Of a DNA stretch of 64,000 nucleotides, positions 1 through 8,990 are shown piece after piece (position 1 is the first letter of the stretch; the number at the start of each line of letters is the position of its first letter). The stretch is from JANRJY01 sp033763735 (lineage in GTDB: Bacteria; Bacteroidota; Bacteroidia; Cytophagales; UBA9547). Position numbers and translations under genes: made by a program. The notes beneath the pieces were generated by a model, which was not told where the DNA came from, made no database searches, and saw nothing but the letters and a program-made list of their open reading frames with translations. The stretch lies in the NCBI GenBank assembly GCA_033763735.1, contig JANRJY010000053.1, positions 1-64,000 on the forward strand, read 5' to 3'.

Positions 1-165
1 TATGAATTTTATTTTCAGTACAAAGACCTTGCGATGATTGCCGAAAAAAAAATCAAAGAATTAGGGGGTAGCGATTATAATTTCCCCTGTGGAAAAATTA
101 CGAGAATTTTTGTTTTTCTTTTTGGATGGAAAATAGCAAAGCGAATTCGTATATTATTTAAATAA
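1..165 (+). CDS. C-terminal fragment of an unidentified protein (cut by window edge)
   Basis: The frame is open from the first base to a TAA stop and encodes the last 54 residues of a protein whose start lies outside the window. The tail is lysine- and aromatic-rich, with a short hydrophobic stretch (IFVFLFGW) followed by a basic end. It lies 26 bases before a glycosyltransferase gene on the same strand, so it is probably another member of the polysaccharide cluster. No family can be recognised from this fragment. Confidence 0.5.
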   Translation, partial: YEFYFQYKDLAMIAEKKIKELGGSDYNFPCGKITRIFVFLFGWKIAKRIRILFK

Positions 166-191
166 GATTTTCATGAAAAAATAAAAAACAC

Positions 192-1124
192 TTGAACCAA
201 GTCACCCTCCAAATTTCCCTTGCACCCTCTGATTATGGGCATTGCATTCAATTATTACCTCATCAAATTAAAGTTTTTGAAAATCAGGTAGATGAAATCT
301 TGCTTACTTACGACATACATAAAAGTAAAGGAAGATTCTCTCTAAATTGGGAAGAAAACAATCATAAAATGTGGGATTTCTTAACTGAATATGAAAAAAA
401 AAATCCAAAGATTAGATTAGTTAAAATAGACTATTCAAAAGCAAAAAAATTTGAAATAGCTCAAAAATACTTCAAACTTAAAACCATTCCGGCCAAAGAC
501 TGGAGAGGAGGTCCGTTTTATACTTACTTTTTTGGTTTAAATGAAGCTAAAAATGATTTTGTTTTTCATATTGACTCGGATATGTTTTTTGGTGGAATGA
601 GCCAAACATGGATTCAGGAAGCTAGAGAAATGTATGAATCCGATACGAAAATATTATTTCTGAATCCTTTACCCGGACCACCTAGAGAAGATGGTCAATT
701 AATTGGTCAAATTTGTCTCCCTTATAAGAATAAACCTTATTGTTTTCAATTTAAAAGTATGAGTACCAGACTTTTTTTTGTAAATAGGAGCCGATTATTC
801 CCAATTCAAATTAAGAATATTCGAACATTTAAATTTAGAGAATTCTTAAGAGCATTATCAAAAAAAAATCCCCCTTTTCGATTACCGGAAACAATATTAT
901 CAGATTTATTATTGCAAAATAATAAATTACGAGTGGATTTTTTAGGAGACGGTAATGGTTTGTGGTCATTACATCCACCATATAGAACTCGCTTTTTTTA
1001 CGATAATTTACCAAATATTATTTCTCGGATTGAAAAATTTGAAGTGCCAGAATCTCAAAAAGGCTTTTATGACATTGTAGATGAATTTGTAGATTGGAAA
1101 GAAGCTAAAATTAAACTTAAATAA
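192..1124 (+). CDS. Glycosyltransferase (GT-A-like, DxD motif)
   Basis: A 310-residue soluble protein, probably a nucleotide-sugar-dependent transferase of surface polysaccharide synthesis acting at the cytoplasmic face. The best evidence is a hydrophobic strand ending in an acidic metal-binding triplet, HIDSDMFF (Asp128 and Asp130), typical of GT-A fold enzymes. The start is TTG: an in-frame stop lies at 174-176 and there is no ATG or GTG between them. The gene ends 2 bases before the next glycosyltransferase, implying one transcript. The donor sugar cannot be told. An alternative is a non-catalytic nucleotide-diphospho-sugar-fold protein. Confidence 0.7.
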   Translation: MNQVTLQISLAPSDYGHCIQLLPHQIKVFENQVDEILLTYDIHKSKGRFSLNWEENNHKMWDFLTEYEKKNPKIRLVKIDYSKAKKFEIAQKYFKLKTIPAKDWRGGPFYTYFFGLNEAKNDFVFHIDSDMFFGGMSQTWIQEAREMYESDTKILFLNPLPGPPREDGQLIGQICLPYKNKPYCFQFKSMSTRLFFVNRSRLFPIQIKNIRTFKFREFLRALSKKNPPFRLPETILSDLLLQNNKLRVDFLGDGNGLWSLHPPYRTRFFYDNLPNIISRIEKFEVPESQKGFYDIVDEFVDWKEAKIKLK

Positions 1125-1126
1125 TT

Positions 1127-2314
1127 TTGGCAAAATCCATCCTACTTATTTCTCCTTTTCCTCCTAATCAAAATCCAAGATTGTTAAAAGAATACCACAC
1201 TCTAAAACAACTTGGATATAGTGTAAAAGTGATTTATGGTGAAAGAGACAAATGGGCTGCCCACAATTTTGCAATTAATGATGATTTTATTCTTGTTGGT
1301 GGCAAAATCAATTCAATTGTATTTCTGTTTACCAGAATATTACATAAAGCAGTTTTTTTGCTCAAAATCAAAGAATTTGAATCAAATAGAGTTTCTATTC
1401 CCTTATATTTAAAAGCTAAATCAATAAAGGCTGATCTTTATATTGGACATAATTTACCTGCTCTTCCAATAGCGGTAAATGCAGCTAAGTATCATAAAGC
1501 TAAATGTGGTTTTGATGCAGAAGACTTTCATAGATTTGGAAATACTAATAATGAGAACTCTCGAGATTTTTTACTTGCTAAATACCTAGAAGACAAATAT
1601 TTGCCATTAGTCGATTACTTATCAGCAGCAAGTCCACTTATAGCGCAAGAATACCAGAAGCTCTATCCTTTTTTAATTCCTGTAGTAATAAATAATGTCT
1701 TTCCTTTATCTATTAAAGTTGAGCAAATACAAGAAAAAAAAATAAAAAATCAGAGGCTTGATTTATTTTGGTTTTCACAAACTGTAGGTAAAAACCGTGG
1801 ATTAGAAGATGTAGTTATAGCACTAAGTAGACTGCTTGATTTGAATATAACGCTTCATATATTAGGGAATGCAAATGAAGAAATAAAAAACTATTTAAAA
1901 TCGTTCACTCGTAAAGCTCAAATATATTTTCATGATCCAATTCCTCCGGATGATATATTTACATTTGCATCTCAATTTGACATTGGTTTAGCATTAGAAC
2001 AAAATATTCCTTTTAACAGAGACATTTGTCTAACAAATAAGATTTTTACATATCTTTCCTCTGGGTTGGCAATTATTGCTACAGAAACTCAAGCACAATT
2101 ACAATTTTTCAAAACTCACTCCCAAGTTGGAAAAACTTATCCAATTGGAAATATTCAAATTTTGTCTGAAATTATTATGTATTATTACTCAAATCTTGAA
2201 GGGTTAAAAAAAGCAAAACAAGCATCTATAACTTTAGCTAATAATGAATTAAATTGGGAAAAAGAGAAATATAAGTTAATAGAATTAGTAAATAAAATTT
2301 TAATTAATGGATAG
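1127..2314 (+). CDS. Glycosyltransferase, GT4-like (GT-B fold)
   Basis: A 395-residue protein with the N-terminal pattern of GT-B transferases (hydrophobic strand, then SPFPPNQNPR and a helix ending in a Gly-Tyr-x-Val strand) and a C-terminal half resembling the GT4 donor domain: a strand LHILGN near residue 240, then FDIGLALE and a TYLSSGLAIIAT segment near 310. It should transfer a sugar from a nucleotide donor onto a lipid-linked glycan in the cytoplasm. The start is TTG, 2 bases after the upstream stop. Its 3' end overlaps the next gene by 8 bases, so the two are probably translationally coupled. Specificity is unknown. Confidence 0.75.
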   Translation: MAKSILLISPFPPNQNPRLLKEYHTLKQLGYSVKVIYGERDKWAAHNFAINDDFILVGGKINSIVFLFTRILHKAVFLLKIKEFESNRVSIPLYLKAKSIKADLYIGHNLPALPIAVNAAKYHKAKCGFDAEDFHRFGNTNNENSRDFLLAKYLEDKYLPLVDYLSAASPLIAQEYQKLYPFLIPVVINNVFPLSIKVEQIQEKKIKNQRLDLFWFSQTVGKNRGLEDVVIALSRLLDLNITLHILGNANEEIKNYLKSFTRKAQIYFHDPIPPDDIFTFASQFDIGLALEQNIPFNRDICLTNKIFTYLSSGLAIIATETQAQLQFFKTHSQVGKTYPIGNIQILSEIIMYYYSNLEGLKKAKQASITLANNELNWEKEKYKLIELVNKILING

Positions 2315-3146
2315 TAATAAAAGTATTGGATTTGGTTGTGTAGCTCTAACAACATTACCAACAGTCAATGAGGCATTATACTTACTGAATACTGCACATG
2401 AAAATGGAATCAACCATTTTGACACAGCTCCAATTTATGGCCAAGGTTATTCTGAAATTCTTCTTGGTAAATTTCTATTAGATAAAAAAAGAGAAGAAAT
2501 AATTATAACAACAAAATGCGGATTAGGTAATATAAAAGTGCCACAACTATCTGCAAATATCGCATTGCCATTAAATTTTTTAAAAAAGTCAATAAAACAT
2601 AGTAAAAAAATTAATATAAAAATCCAAAGTAAAAATCCCGTTCCTTTTCGAAGTATTACTTTAGATCAAGTTAGATTTGACTTTTATAATTCATTAAAAA
2701 GACTAAAAACAGAATATATTGATAACTATTTATTGCATGAAGCTACACCTAAATTTTTAACTAACGAAGCCACAAATTTTCTTTTCGACTTAAAAAAAAA
2801 AGGACTTATTAAAAATATTGGTATAGGGGTTTCGTATTTGAATTTAATCGAAATTGATCCTGGCGAAATAGAAAATTGGGACATATTGCAGTATGATTTT
2901 AACATTATTGAAAATCCTGAAAAAATCTATTTGAATAATCCAGGAAAGCAAAATATTCATCACAGTATATTTAAAAATTACAATCTATATAATTTTCCGG
3001 GTATTCCCGATAATGAAAAAGGAGGATTCCTTATAGCAAATCATATTTCAAAATATAAAGATGCAAAAGTGCTTTTTACTAGTACCCGTACAAAAAACAT
3101 AATTAACAACTTAAAATATGCCAATTTTTATATAAACAAACTATAA
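2307..3146 (+). CDS. Aldo/keto reductase family protein
   Basis: A 279-residue TIM-barrel oxidoreductase of the aldo/keto reductase family, expected to use NAD(P)H on a carbonyl. The family tetrad is visible: Asp39 and Tyr44 in DTAPIYGQG, Lys70 in TTKCG and His144 in YLLHEA. It is shorter than the usual 300-330 residues, and the C-terminal cofactor segment is reduced to a TSTRTKNIINN-like stretch. It is encoded within a glycan cluster, overlaps the preceding glycosyltransferase by 8 bases, and is followed 3 bases later by a GMC oxidoreductase. I infer that the two redox enzymes act on the same sugar or lipid-linked intermediate. Confidence 0.85.
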   Translation: MDSNKSIGFGCVALTTLPTVNEALYLLNTAHENGINHFDTAPIYGQGYSEILLGKFLLDKKREEIIITTKCGLGNIKVPQLSANIALPLNFLKKSIKHSKKINIKIQSKNPVPFRSITLDQVRFDFYNSLKRLKTEYIDNYLLHEATPKFLTNEATNFLFDLKKKGLIKNIGIGVSYLNLIEIDPGEIENWDILQYDFNIIENPEKIYLNNPGKQNIHHSIFKNYNLYNFPGIPDNEKGGFLIANHISKYKDAKVLFTSTRTKNIINNLKYANFYINKL

Positions 3147-3149
3147 ATT

Positions 3150-4685
3150 ATGCCCTTTATTGATATTAATAAAACAAAAATTAATTCAAGTATCAACTAC
3201 GATTTTACAATTGTTGGTGCAGGTGCAGTTGGCATTTTACTTTCTATCAAATTAACAAATGCTGGGTATAAAGTATGTATTATTGAAAGTGGTCATTTTT
3301 CAGAAGACAGTTTGAAACAAAAGAGAAATGAAATTTTGAATACTTCTAAAATTTTAAACACTGCTGTCTGGGGTCGTAAAAGAGCAATCGGAGGAACAAC
3401 TATTGCATGGGGTGGACAATCATTACCATTTAGCAAACTAGATTTTCAAAAAAAGCCATGGCTAGAGAATAGCGGCTGGGATATTGGGTATGAGGAAGTT
3501 GAAAAATATTACGATGAAGCAAATAAATTTATGGGTATAGACACTTGGGGTTATTCAGAAAAAATTCTTTCCAAACTCAATTTATTAGATTATAAGTTTC
3601 AGAATGATGATTTTGAATATCATGTATCTAAATGGGCTAATCAACCTAATTTTTATAAATTATACAAAAAAGAATTAAGAAAAAAAGTAGACATATATTT
3701 CAATGCTCAAGTAATATCAGTAAATCATCAAAATCAAATAGCTCATTCACTTAAAATATCAAATGATTTTAAAACAGAGTACAATTTTTCGATTTCAAAA
3801 CTTATCATTGCATGTGGAGGAATAGAATCAACAAGAATTTTATTGCTATCAAAACTTTCTGAATCAAACTGGTTAGGAAAATGTTTTATGGAACATCCTT
3901 GCATAGAATTGGGTGAAATTATACCAAGAGATAATTATGAGATTCAAAAAATTTTTAACACGCATATCCTAGGTTTGCGAAAATATTCGTTGAGGTTAAG
4001 CTTAACAGAAAATTTTCAAAAAAGTTACAAAGTTTTAAATTCATCCATGAGTGTCATGTTTAAATATGAATCTGAAAATTTCAATCCATATCATGAATTA
4101 AAATCTTTGTTTTATAGTTTTTCGTTTCAAAACCTTTTTAAGGTGATTAAACAATTTAAATATTTTACAACAACATTGTTTAGTTTAATAAAACATGGCT
4201 TTTTATATAAGCCCAACTCTAAGGCCATGTTAACTTTAATGATGGAGCAAGAAGCATCTATTAAAAGTAGAATGGAATTATCAAATGAATTGGATTATTT
4301 TTCTCAACCAAAATTGCAAATCAATTGGGAAATTTCAACTAAAAGCATAACTACAATAGAACATATTTGCAATGCTTCAATAAATTATTTCAACTCAAAT
4401 AAGTTAGGAGAGTTAAAAATTCATCCTCACATTTTAAATCAAAAGCAAAAACTTATTGATTTGCTTTCAGGCGTAAATCACCATATGGGTGGCACAAGGT
4501 TAGGCTCAAATCCAAAAACAAGCGTTGTTGACACCAACCTTAAATTATGGGACTTTGAAAATATATACGTTTGCAGCAGTTCTGTATTTCCTACTAGTTC
4601 ACATTCAAATCCAACATTAACAACGCTTGCATTAGCATGCAGATTGGTAAATAAATTAATTCAAAAAGATGAAAAGAATAATTAA
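3150..4685 (+). CDS. GMC-family FAD-dependent oxidoreductase
   Basis: A 511-residue flavoprotein of the glucose-methanol-choline family. An N-terminal FAD-binding dinucleotide motif (GAGAVG, residues 23-28, ending at an acidic IIESG) is followed by a GGTTIAWGG loop near residue 88. The C-terminal signature contains the conserved histidine (NHHMGGTRLG, His444/His445) and the SSHSNPTLT segment. Such enzymes oxidise alcohols to carbonyls. Placed between an aldo/keto reductase and an FkbM methyltransferase in a polysaccharide locus, it probably oxidises a sugar hydroxyl. The 3' end overlaps the methyltransferase gene by 17 bases. No signal peptide is seen, so it is cytoplasmic. Confidence 0.85.
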   Translation: MPFIDINKTKINSSINYDFTIVGAGAVGILLSIKLTNAGYKVCIIESGHFSEDSLKQKRNEILNTSKILNTAVWGRKRAIGGTTIAWGGQSLPFSKLDFQKKPWLENSGWDIGYEEVEKYYDEANKFMGIDTWGYSEKILSKLNLLDYKFQNDDFEYHVSKWANQPNFYKLYKKELRKKVDIYFNAQVISVNHQNQIAHSLKISNDFKTEYNFSISKLIIACGGIESTRILLLSKLSESNWLGKCFMEHPCIELGEIIPRDNYEIQKIFNTHILGLRKYSLRLSLTENFQKSYKVLNSSMSVMFKYESENFNPYHELKSLFYSFSFQNLFKVIKQFKYFTTTLFSLIKHGFLYKPNSKAMLTLMMEQEASIKSRMELSNELDYFSQPKLQINWEISTKSITTIEHICNASINYFNSNKLGELKIHPHILNQKQKLIDLLSGVNHHMGGTRLGSNPKTSVVDTNLKLWDFENIYVCSSSVFPTSSHSNPTLTTLALACRLVNKLIQKDEKNN

Positions 4686-5463
4686 ATCTATTTTACATAA
4701 ATTAATATCGGGGAAGAAAGGATTCTCAGATTTAACCGTACTTTCTGGTCAAGCGAGGGGTATTAAATTAAGAATAGATTTAAGAAAAGAAGCATCATAT
4801 TTTTTGGGAACTTATGACCAATGGATTTTTAAAAGAATCAATTTTTCAAATTATATCAAACCAGGAATGTGTTTATGGGATTGTGGAGCATATATAGGTT
4901 ATTACACTGCTGTATTTAGGAATTGCATTAAAGATGATGGCTTAATTTATACATTTGAAGCTTCATACAAAAATTATAATTCTTTAAAAGAGCTTCCAAA
5001 CCTAAACAATTGGGAAAACGTTAAAATCATCAATATTGCAGTTGGACCTGAAAATTCAAAAATACAATTTTCTAATAATTTGGGTGGTTCAAATGGTCCT
5101 GTTGGATTAAGTAAGATTTACTCACACGATTTAGAGATAATTGAAGTTGACTGCAAAGGTGTCGATGAAATTATTGCTTTAGGTATAGCATATGCTCCGG
5201 ATTTTATCAAATTTGATATAGAGTCAGCCGAAATTTATGCATTAAATAACGGTGATAATTTATTTAGTACAAAAAGACCATTAATCTTATTGGAAATTCA
5301 CGGGGAAGAAGCATTTAAATCTACGGGACTTTTTTTAGAAAAGTATAATTATAGAGCTGCGTATGTAGGAGATTTCCCAGATCCTGAAAAATGGTATCAT
5401 TCTGGTAGTGATTTGAAAGAAATTGGATTTATTCCTCACATGTTGTTTTGTTTCCCTAATTAA
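4669..5463 (+). CDS. FkbM family SAM-dependent methyltransferase
   Basis: A 264-residue methyltransferase of the FkbM type, which methylates hydroxyls of sugars and polyketides. The SAM-binding motif I is LWDCGAYIGYYT near residue 70, the acidic post-I strand is YTFEAS, and the family-typical FIKFDIESAEIYAL lies near residue 185, followed by LLEIHGE. Its ATG sits inside the end of the GMC oxidoreductase gene, implying coupled translation. It probably O-methylates a sugar of the polysaccharide made by this cluster. The 60 bases after it hold no gene. Confidence 0.85.
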   Translation: MKRIIKSILHKLISGKKGFSDLTVLSGQARGIKLRIDLRKEASYFLGTYDQWIFKRINFSNYIKPGMCLWDCGAYIGYYTAVFRNCIKDDGLIYTFEASYKNYNSLKELPNLNNWENVKIINIAVGPENSKIQFSNNLGGSNGPVGLSKIYSHDLEIIEVDCKGVDEIIALGIAYAPDFIKFDIESAEIYALNNGDNLFSTKRPLILLEIHGEEAFKSTGLFLEKYNYRAAYVGDFPDPEKWYHSGSDLKEIGFIPHMLFCFPN

Positions 5464-5523
5464 TTGAAAAATGAAAAAAAATTAAGTAAATGATTATTAA
5501 ATTGAAATTTTAATAAATATTTT

Positions 5524-6813
5524 TTGAATTCGATTCTAATTATTTCTCCAAATTTTCCTCCCGTGAATGCCCCTGACATGCATCGAGTGAGGCACAATGT
5601 AAATTTTCTTGAAGATTTAGGTTGGATGCCGACTGTTGTATGTGTTGAAGAGAAATATAATGAATCCTCTATAGACCCAATTTTAATTGATACAGTACCT
5701 AAAAATATAAAAGTAGTTAAAGTATCTGCTTTCCCTGCTAATATCACTCGCAAAATTGGCCTTGGAGCTTTGGCCTTGAGAAGTTTGCTTTTCTATTTTT
5801 TCAAAGTCAATCAGCTACTAAAAACCACCAAATTTGATTTGATTTTTTTCTCCACTACACAATTTCCAGTATTGATTTTGGGCAGATATTGGAATTGGAA
5901 GTATAAAGTGCCTTACATAATAGATATGCAAGACCCTTGGCATAGTGAATACTATAAAACAAGGCCCAAAAACGAACACCCACCCAAATATTGGTTTAGC
6001 TATCATTTGAACAGGATTTTGGAACCAATTGCTATGAAAAAAGCTGCAGGTATCATTTCCGTTTCAAAAGGTTATTGCGAACAATTACAAGGACGTTATA
6101 AAAATATTACTCCTAATAATTGCACAGTTATTCCTTTTGGTGCTTTTGAAAAAGATTTTGAAATTTCAAAATCTCTAAACTATGTTAATTTACCTAATTC
6201 CACTTCCAAACTACAAATGCTTTATATAGGTCGAGGAGGAATTGATATGCAATTGTCATTAAAAATAATTTTCAGAGCATGGTTATTGGGATTAAAAAAA
6301 CATTCGGATTTATTTAACAAAATTGAATGGCAATGTATTGGTACTTCTTATGCCCCCGGCACATTAGGGACCCCAAGTATAGTACCCATTGCAATGGAAT
6401 TTGGACTTGATGAATATATTATGGAACAGACCGAAAGAATACCCTATTTTGATTCAATTACAAGACTTCAGAGTGCTGATTTGCTATTAATTCCAGGTTC
6501 TATTGATCCCAATTATACGGCATCCAAAATATATCCATACATATTATCAAAGAAACCTATTTTAGCTGTGTTTTCAGAAACCAGTTCTATAATTGAAGTG
6601 CTAAAAAATACAGAAGCAGGGGACTATGTTTCATTTAATCCTTCAAACTATAACATAGAAGATTTAGCCCTTCAACTTTATGAAAAATGGTTAAATATCA
6701 TACAAAAACTACCATATTCACCACCTACCAAATGGCAAAATTTCGAAAAATATACAGCTCGGGAAATGACTAAAAAGCAAGTTGTATTTTTTGAAAAAAT
6801 CCTTAATTCGTAA
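5524..6813 (+). CDS. Glycosyltransferase, GT4-like
   Basis: A 429-residue GT-B fold protein. The N-terminus has the characteristic strand and loop (LIISPNFPPVNAP) used by family-4 transferases, with DMQDPWH near residue 141. The C-terminal half carries the donor-domain pattern (LYIGRGG, near residue 237; later SADLLLIPG, SKIYPYILSKKPILAV). The chosen start is TTG, because no ATG or GTG lies between an upstream stop and the conserved strand. Expected to extend the glycan in the cytoplasm. Neighbours are an FkbM methyltransferase upstream and a class I methyltransferase downstream. Confidence 0.75.
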   Translation: MNSILIISPNFPPVNAPDMHRVRHNVNFLEDLGWMPTVVCVEEKYNESSIDPILIDTVPKNIKVVKVSAFPANITRKIGLGALALRSLLFYFFKVNQLLKTTKFDLIFFSTTQFPVLILGRYWNWKYKVPYIIDMQDPWHSEYYKTRPKNEHPPKYWFSYHLNRILEPIAMKKAAGIISVSKGYCEQLQGRYKNITPNNCTVIPFGAFEKDFEISKSLNYVNLPNSTSKLQMLYIGRGGIDMQLSLKIIFRAWLLGLKKHSDLFNKIEWQCIGTSYAPGTLGTPSIVPIAMEFGLDEYIMEQTERIPYFDSITRLQSADLLLIPGSIDPNYTASKIYPYILSKKPILAVFSETSSIIEVLKNTEAGDYVSFNPSNYNIEDLALQLYEKWLNIIQKLPYSPPTKWQNFEKYTAREMTKKQVVFFEKILNS

Positions 6814-6857
6814 CCTCACAAATAATAGTAAAAATTAGCAGTTTATAAATCAAATAA

Positions 6858-7532
6858 ATGAATGACTTAAATTTATATTCAAAAGTTTACTCAGGTCCCT
6901 TTAATGAGAAAGTGGTTAATTTAATTAAGCCACAGCATAAGGTAATTTTAGATGTGGGATGTGGTGCCGGTCAAATTGCTTCATATTTAAATTCGAAAGC
7001 AAAAGTTTATGGAATTACTTTATCAGCATCGGAATCTGAAATCGCATCAAAATATTGTGAAAAAGTTTTTATCTATAATCTTGACAATGGATTACCAAAT
7101 GAGGTCAAGAACATCTCTTTTGATCTAATAATATGCTCACATGTTTTAGAACATATAGTTTATCCAGAGCCATTATTAACAGATTTAAAAGTTCTTTGTG
7201 ATAATAATACAGATTTAGAAATTATAGTTGCCTTACCAAATATTATGCATTACAGATACAGAATACCAATTATTTTTGGAAAGTTTAATTATGATTACGC
7301 AGGCGTTATGGATTACACACATGTTAAATGGTACACATTTGAATCAATTAAAATACTACTTAACAAATACAACTTTATGAATATTTTTATAATCAACGAT
7401 TGCGTAATTCCATTTAAAAGAAGTACATCTATACTTCCTAAGTATATTACTAGATGGATACAAAAATTTTTGTTTAGTATTTCAAAATCTTGGTTTTCAG
7501 GTCAAATAATAATAATTGCAAAAAGAAATTAA
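6858..7532 (+). CDS. Class I SAM-dependent methyltransferase
   Basis: A 224-residue protein of the methyltransferase type 11/12 fold. Motif I (ILDVGCGAGQ) lies near residues 30-39 and motif IV plus helix (IICSHVLEHIVYPEPLL) near residue 95. The C-terminal part (DYTHVKWYTFESIKILL) resembles sugar or quinone-type methyltransferases found in O-antigen loci. The substrate is presumably a sugar of the polysaccharide. The ATG is 44 bases after the previous stop. The downstream membrane protein gene could start inside this one or 17 bases beyond it. Confidence 0.8.
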   Translation: MNDLNLYSKVYSGPFNEKVVNLIKPQHKVILDVGCGAGQIASYLNSKAKVYGITLSASESEIASKYCEKVFIYNLDNGLPNEVKNISFDLIICSHVLEHIVYPEPLLTDLKVLCDNNTDLEIIVALPNIMHYRYRIPIIFGKFNYDYAGVMDYTHVKWYTFESIKILLNKYNFMNIFIINDCVIPFKRSTSILPKYITRWIQKFLFSISKSWFSGQIIIIAKRN

Positions 7533-7549
7533 TAAGACGCTCCAATTCA

Positions 7550-8962
7550 TTGTTTGAAACTCCTTCCAAATCTTTAATAGTATTTTTTGTTATATTAACT
7601 ATATGGGCGATGTATACACCCCAACCTATTATGACTATTACTGGTATATGGGTAATACCTTTAATCATCACAACCACATGGATAAAAAACACACCTCCAG
7701 TAGTTTTTTTTGGAGCTTTGATGCAATGGCTTACGATTACATCCAAATTATTTTATCTCAATATTTTTAATTATGATTTTATTGAATACCACACTTTTCA
7801 AAACAATATTGTAGATGTATATTATTCAAGTTTGTTCGGACTTTTATTTTATTGTTTTGGATTTCGATTGTTTTGGTTTTTCATTATAAATAAAGAAAAA
7901 TTACATTCCACCTTTCAAAGTCAATCTGAATTTATTTTAAATTTTCGATTTGAGTATCTAGTAATTGTATATATTTTATTTACCTTTTTTATACCTTTTT
8001 TAGTATCATTTTCATACACGTTACCAGGACTTCAACAACCAACTTATAAGTTTATTGACTTCAAATGGAGTTTATTTTTTATGATATATTTTATTGCAAA
8101 CAAGCAAATTATTTATAGAGGAATATTTCTTAGTATTTTCATTTTTGAAATTATAATGGGCTTTACAGGCTACTTTTCAACGTTTAAAGATTTTATTTTG
8201 ATTGCCATCATTTGCTACCTCACATTCGGAATAAAACTTAAATTTTGGCAGAGTTTAATGATAACTATATTTGCCGGCTTAACTTTATACTTAGGCATTT
8301 TTTGGACCTTCATTAAACCTGAATACCGAAAATTTTTATCTGGAGGAGAACAAAAACAGATTGTAACAGTATCGCAAAAAGATGCTTTTAATAAATTAAT
8401 TGAGTTATATGATTCATTTACGCCTGAAGTTTATCAAGCATCATTAGAACAAATGATAAACCGTTTGGAATATATTGAATTTTACTCTGCATGTAAAGAC
8501 TATATTCCGGCTAATTTAGAGTATCAACAAGGATCTTTACTGTTAGAAGCCATTCAGCACATTCTAGTTCCAAGATTTATTAATCCAGAAAAAAAAATAT
8601 TAGATGATTCAGAATTGACCAATCGTTTGACAGGGCTAAATGTAACTGGAGCAGATAAAGGAACATCTATAAGTTTAGGTTATATGGCTGAATTCTATGC
8701 CGATTTTGGTCCAATTTTAATGTATATACCAATCTTATTTTTAGGATTTATTACCGCATTTATTTTTTACTACTTAAAATCATTTGCTTTAAGTGAAATT
8801 TGGGGCAATGCACTGATAATTCCACTTTTCTTCTCAACAAATATCAATGGCATTGCTACTGCCAAGGTTCTTGGAGGCATGATAATGTATTTTATAATAG
8901 CATTACTCATTAATAAATTTTTATTATCTCATTTGAATAGATTACTACTTCGAAATAATTAA
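7550..8962 (+). CDS. Wzy-like O-antigen/oligosaccharide repeat-unit polymerase
   Basis: A polytopic inner-membrane protein of about 470 residues with at least ten hydrophobic segments and one large hydrophilic loop (roughly residues 265-380) before the last pair of helices, the usual topology of Wzy polymerases. Such proteins join lipid-linked repeat units at the periplasmic face. I prefer the TTG at 7550, because it follows the upstream stop and leads straight to the first membrane segment. A TTG at 7490 would add 20 hydrophilic, Asn/Lys-rich residues overlapping the methyltransferase. Sequence divergence is normal for Wzy, so the call rests on topology and location. Confidence 0.65.
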   Translation: MFETPSKSLIVFFVILTIWAMYTPQPIMTITGIWVIPLIITTTWIKNTPPVVFFGALMQWLTITSKLFYLNIFNYDFIEYHTFQNNIVDVYYSSLFGLLFYCFGFRLFWFFIINKEKLHSTFQSQSEFILNFRFEYLVIVYILFTFFIPFLVSFSYTLPGLQQPTYKFIDFKWSLFFMIYFIANKQIIYRGIFLSIFIFEIIMGFTGYFSTFKDFILIAIICYLTFGIKLKFWQSLMITIFAGLTLYLGIFWTFIKPEYRKFLSGGEQKQIVTVSQKDAFNKLIELYDSFTPEVYQASLEQMINRLEYIEFYSACKDYIPANLEYQQGSLLLEAIQHILVPRFINPEKKILDDSELTNRLTGLNVTGADKGTSISLGYMAEFYADFGPILMYIPILFLGFITAFIFYYLKSFALSEIWGNALIIPLFFSTNINGIATAKVLGGMIMYFIIALLINKFLLSHLNRLLLRNN

Positions 8963-8990
8963 TAATATAAATGTTTTTTGGATTATAAAA

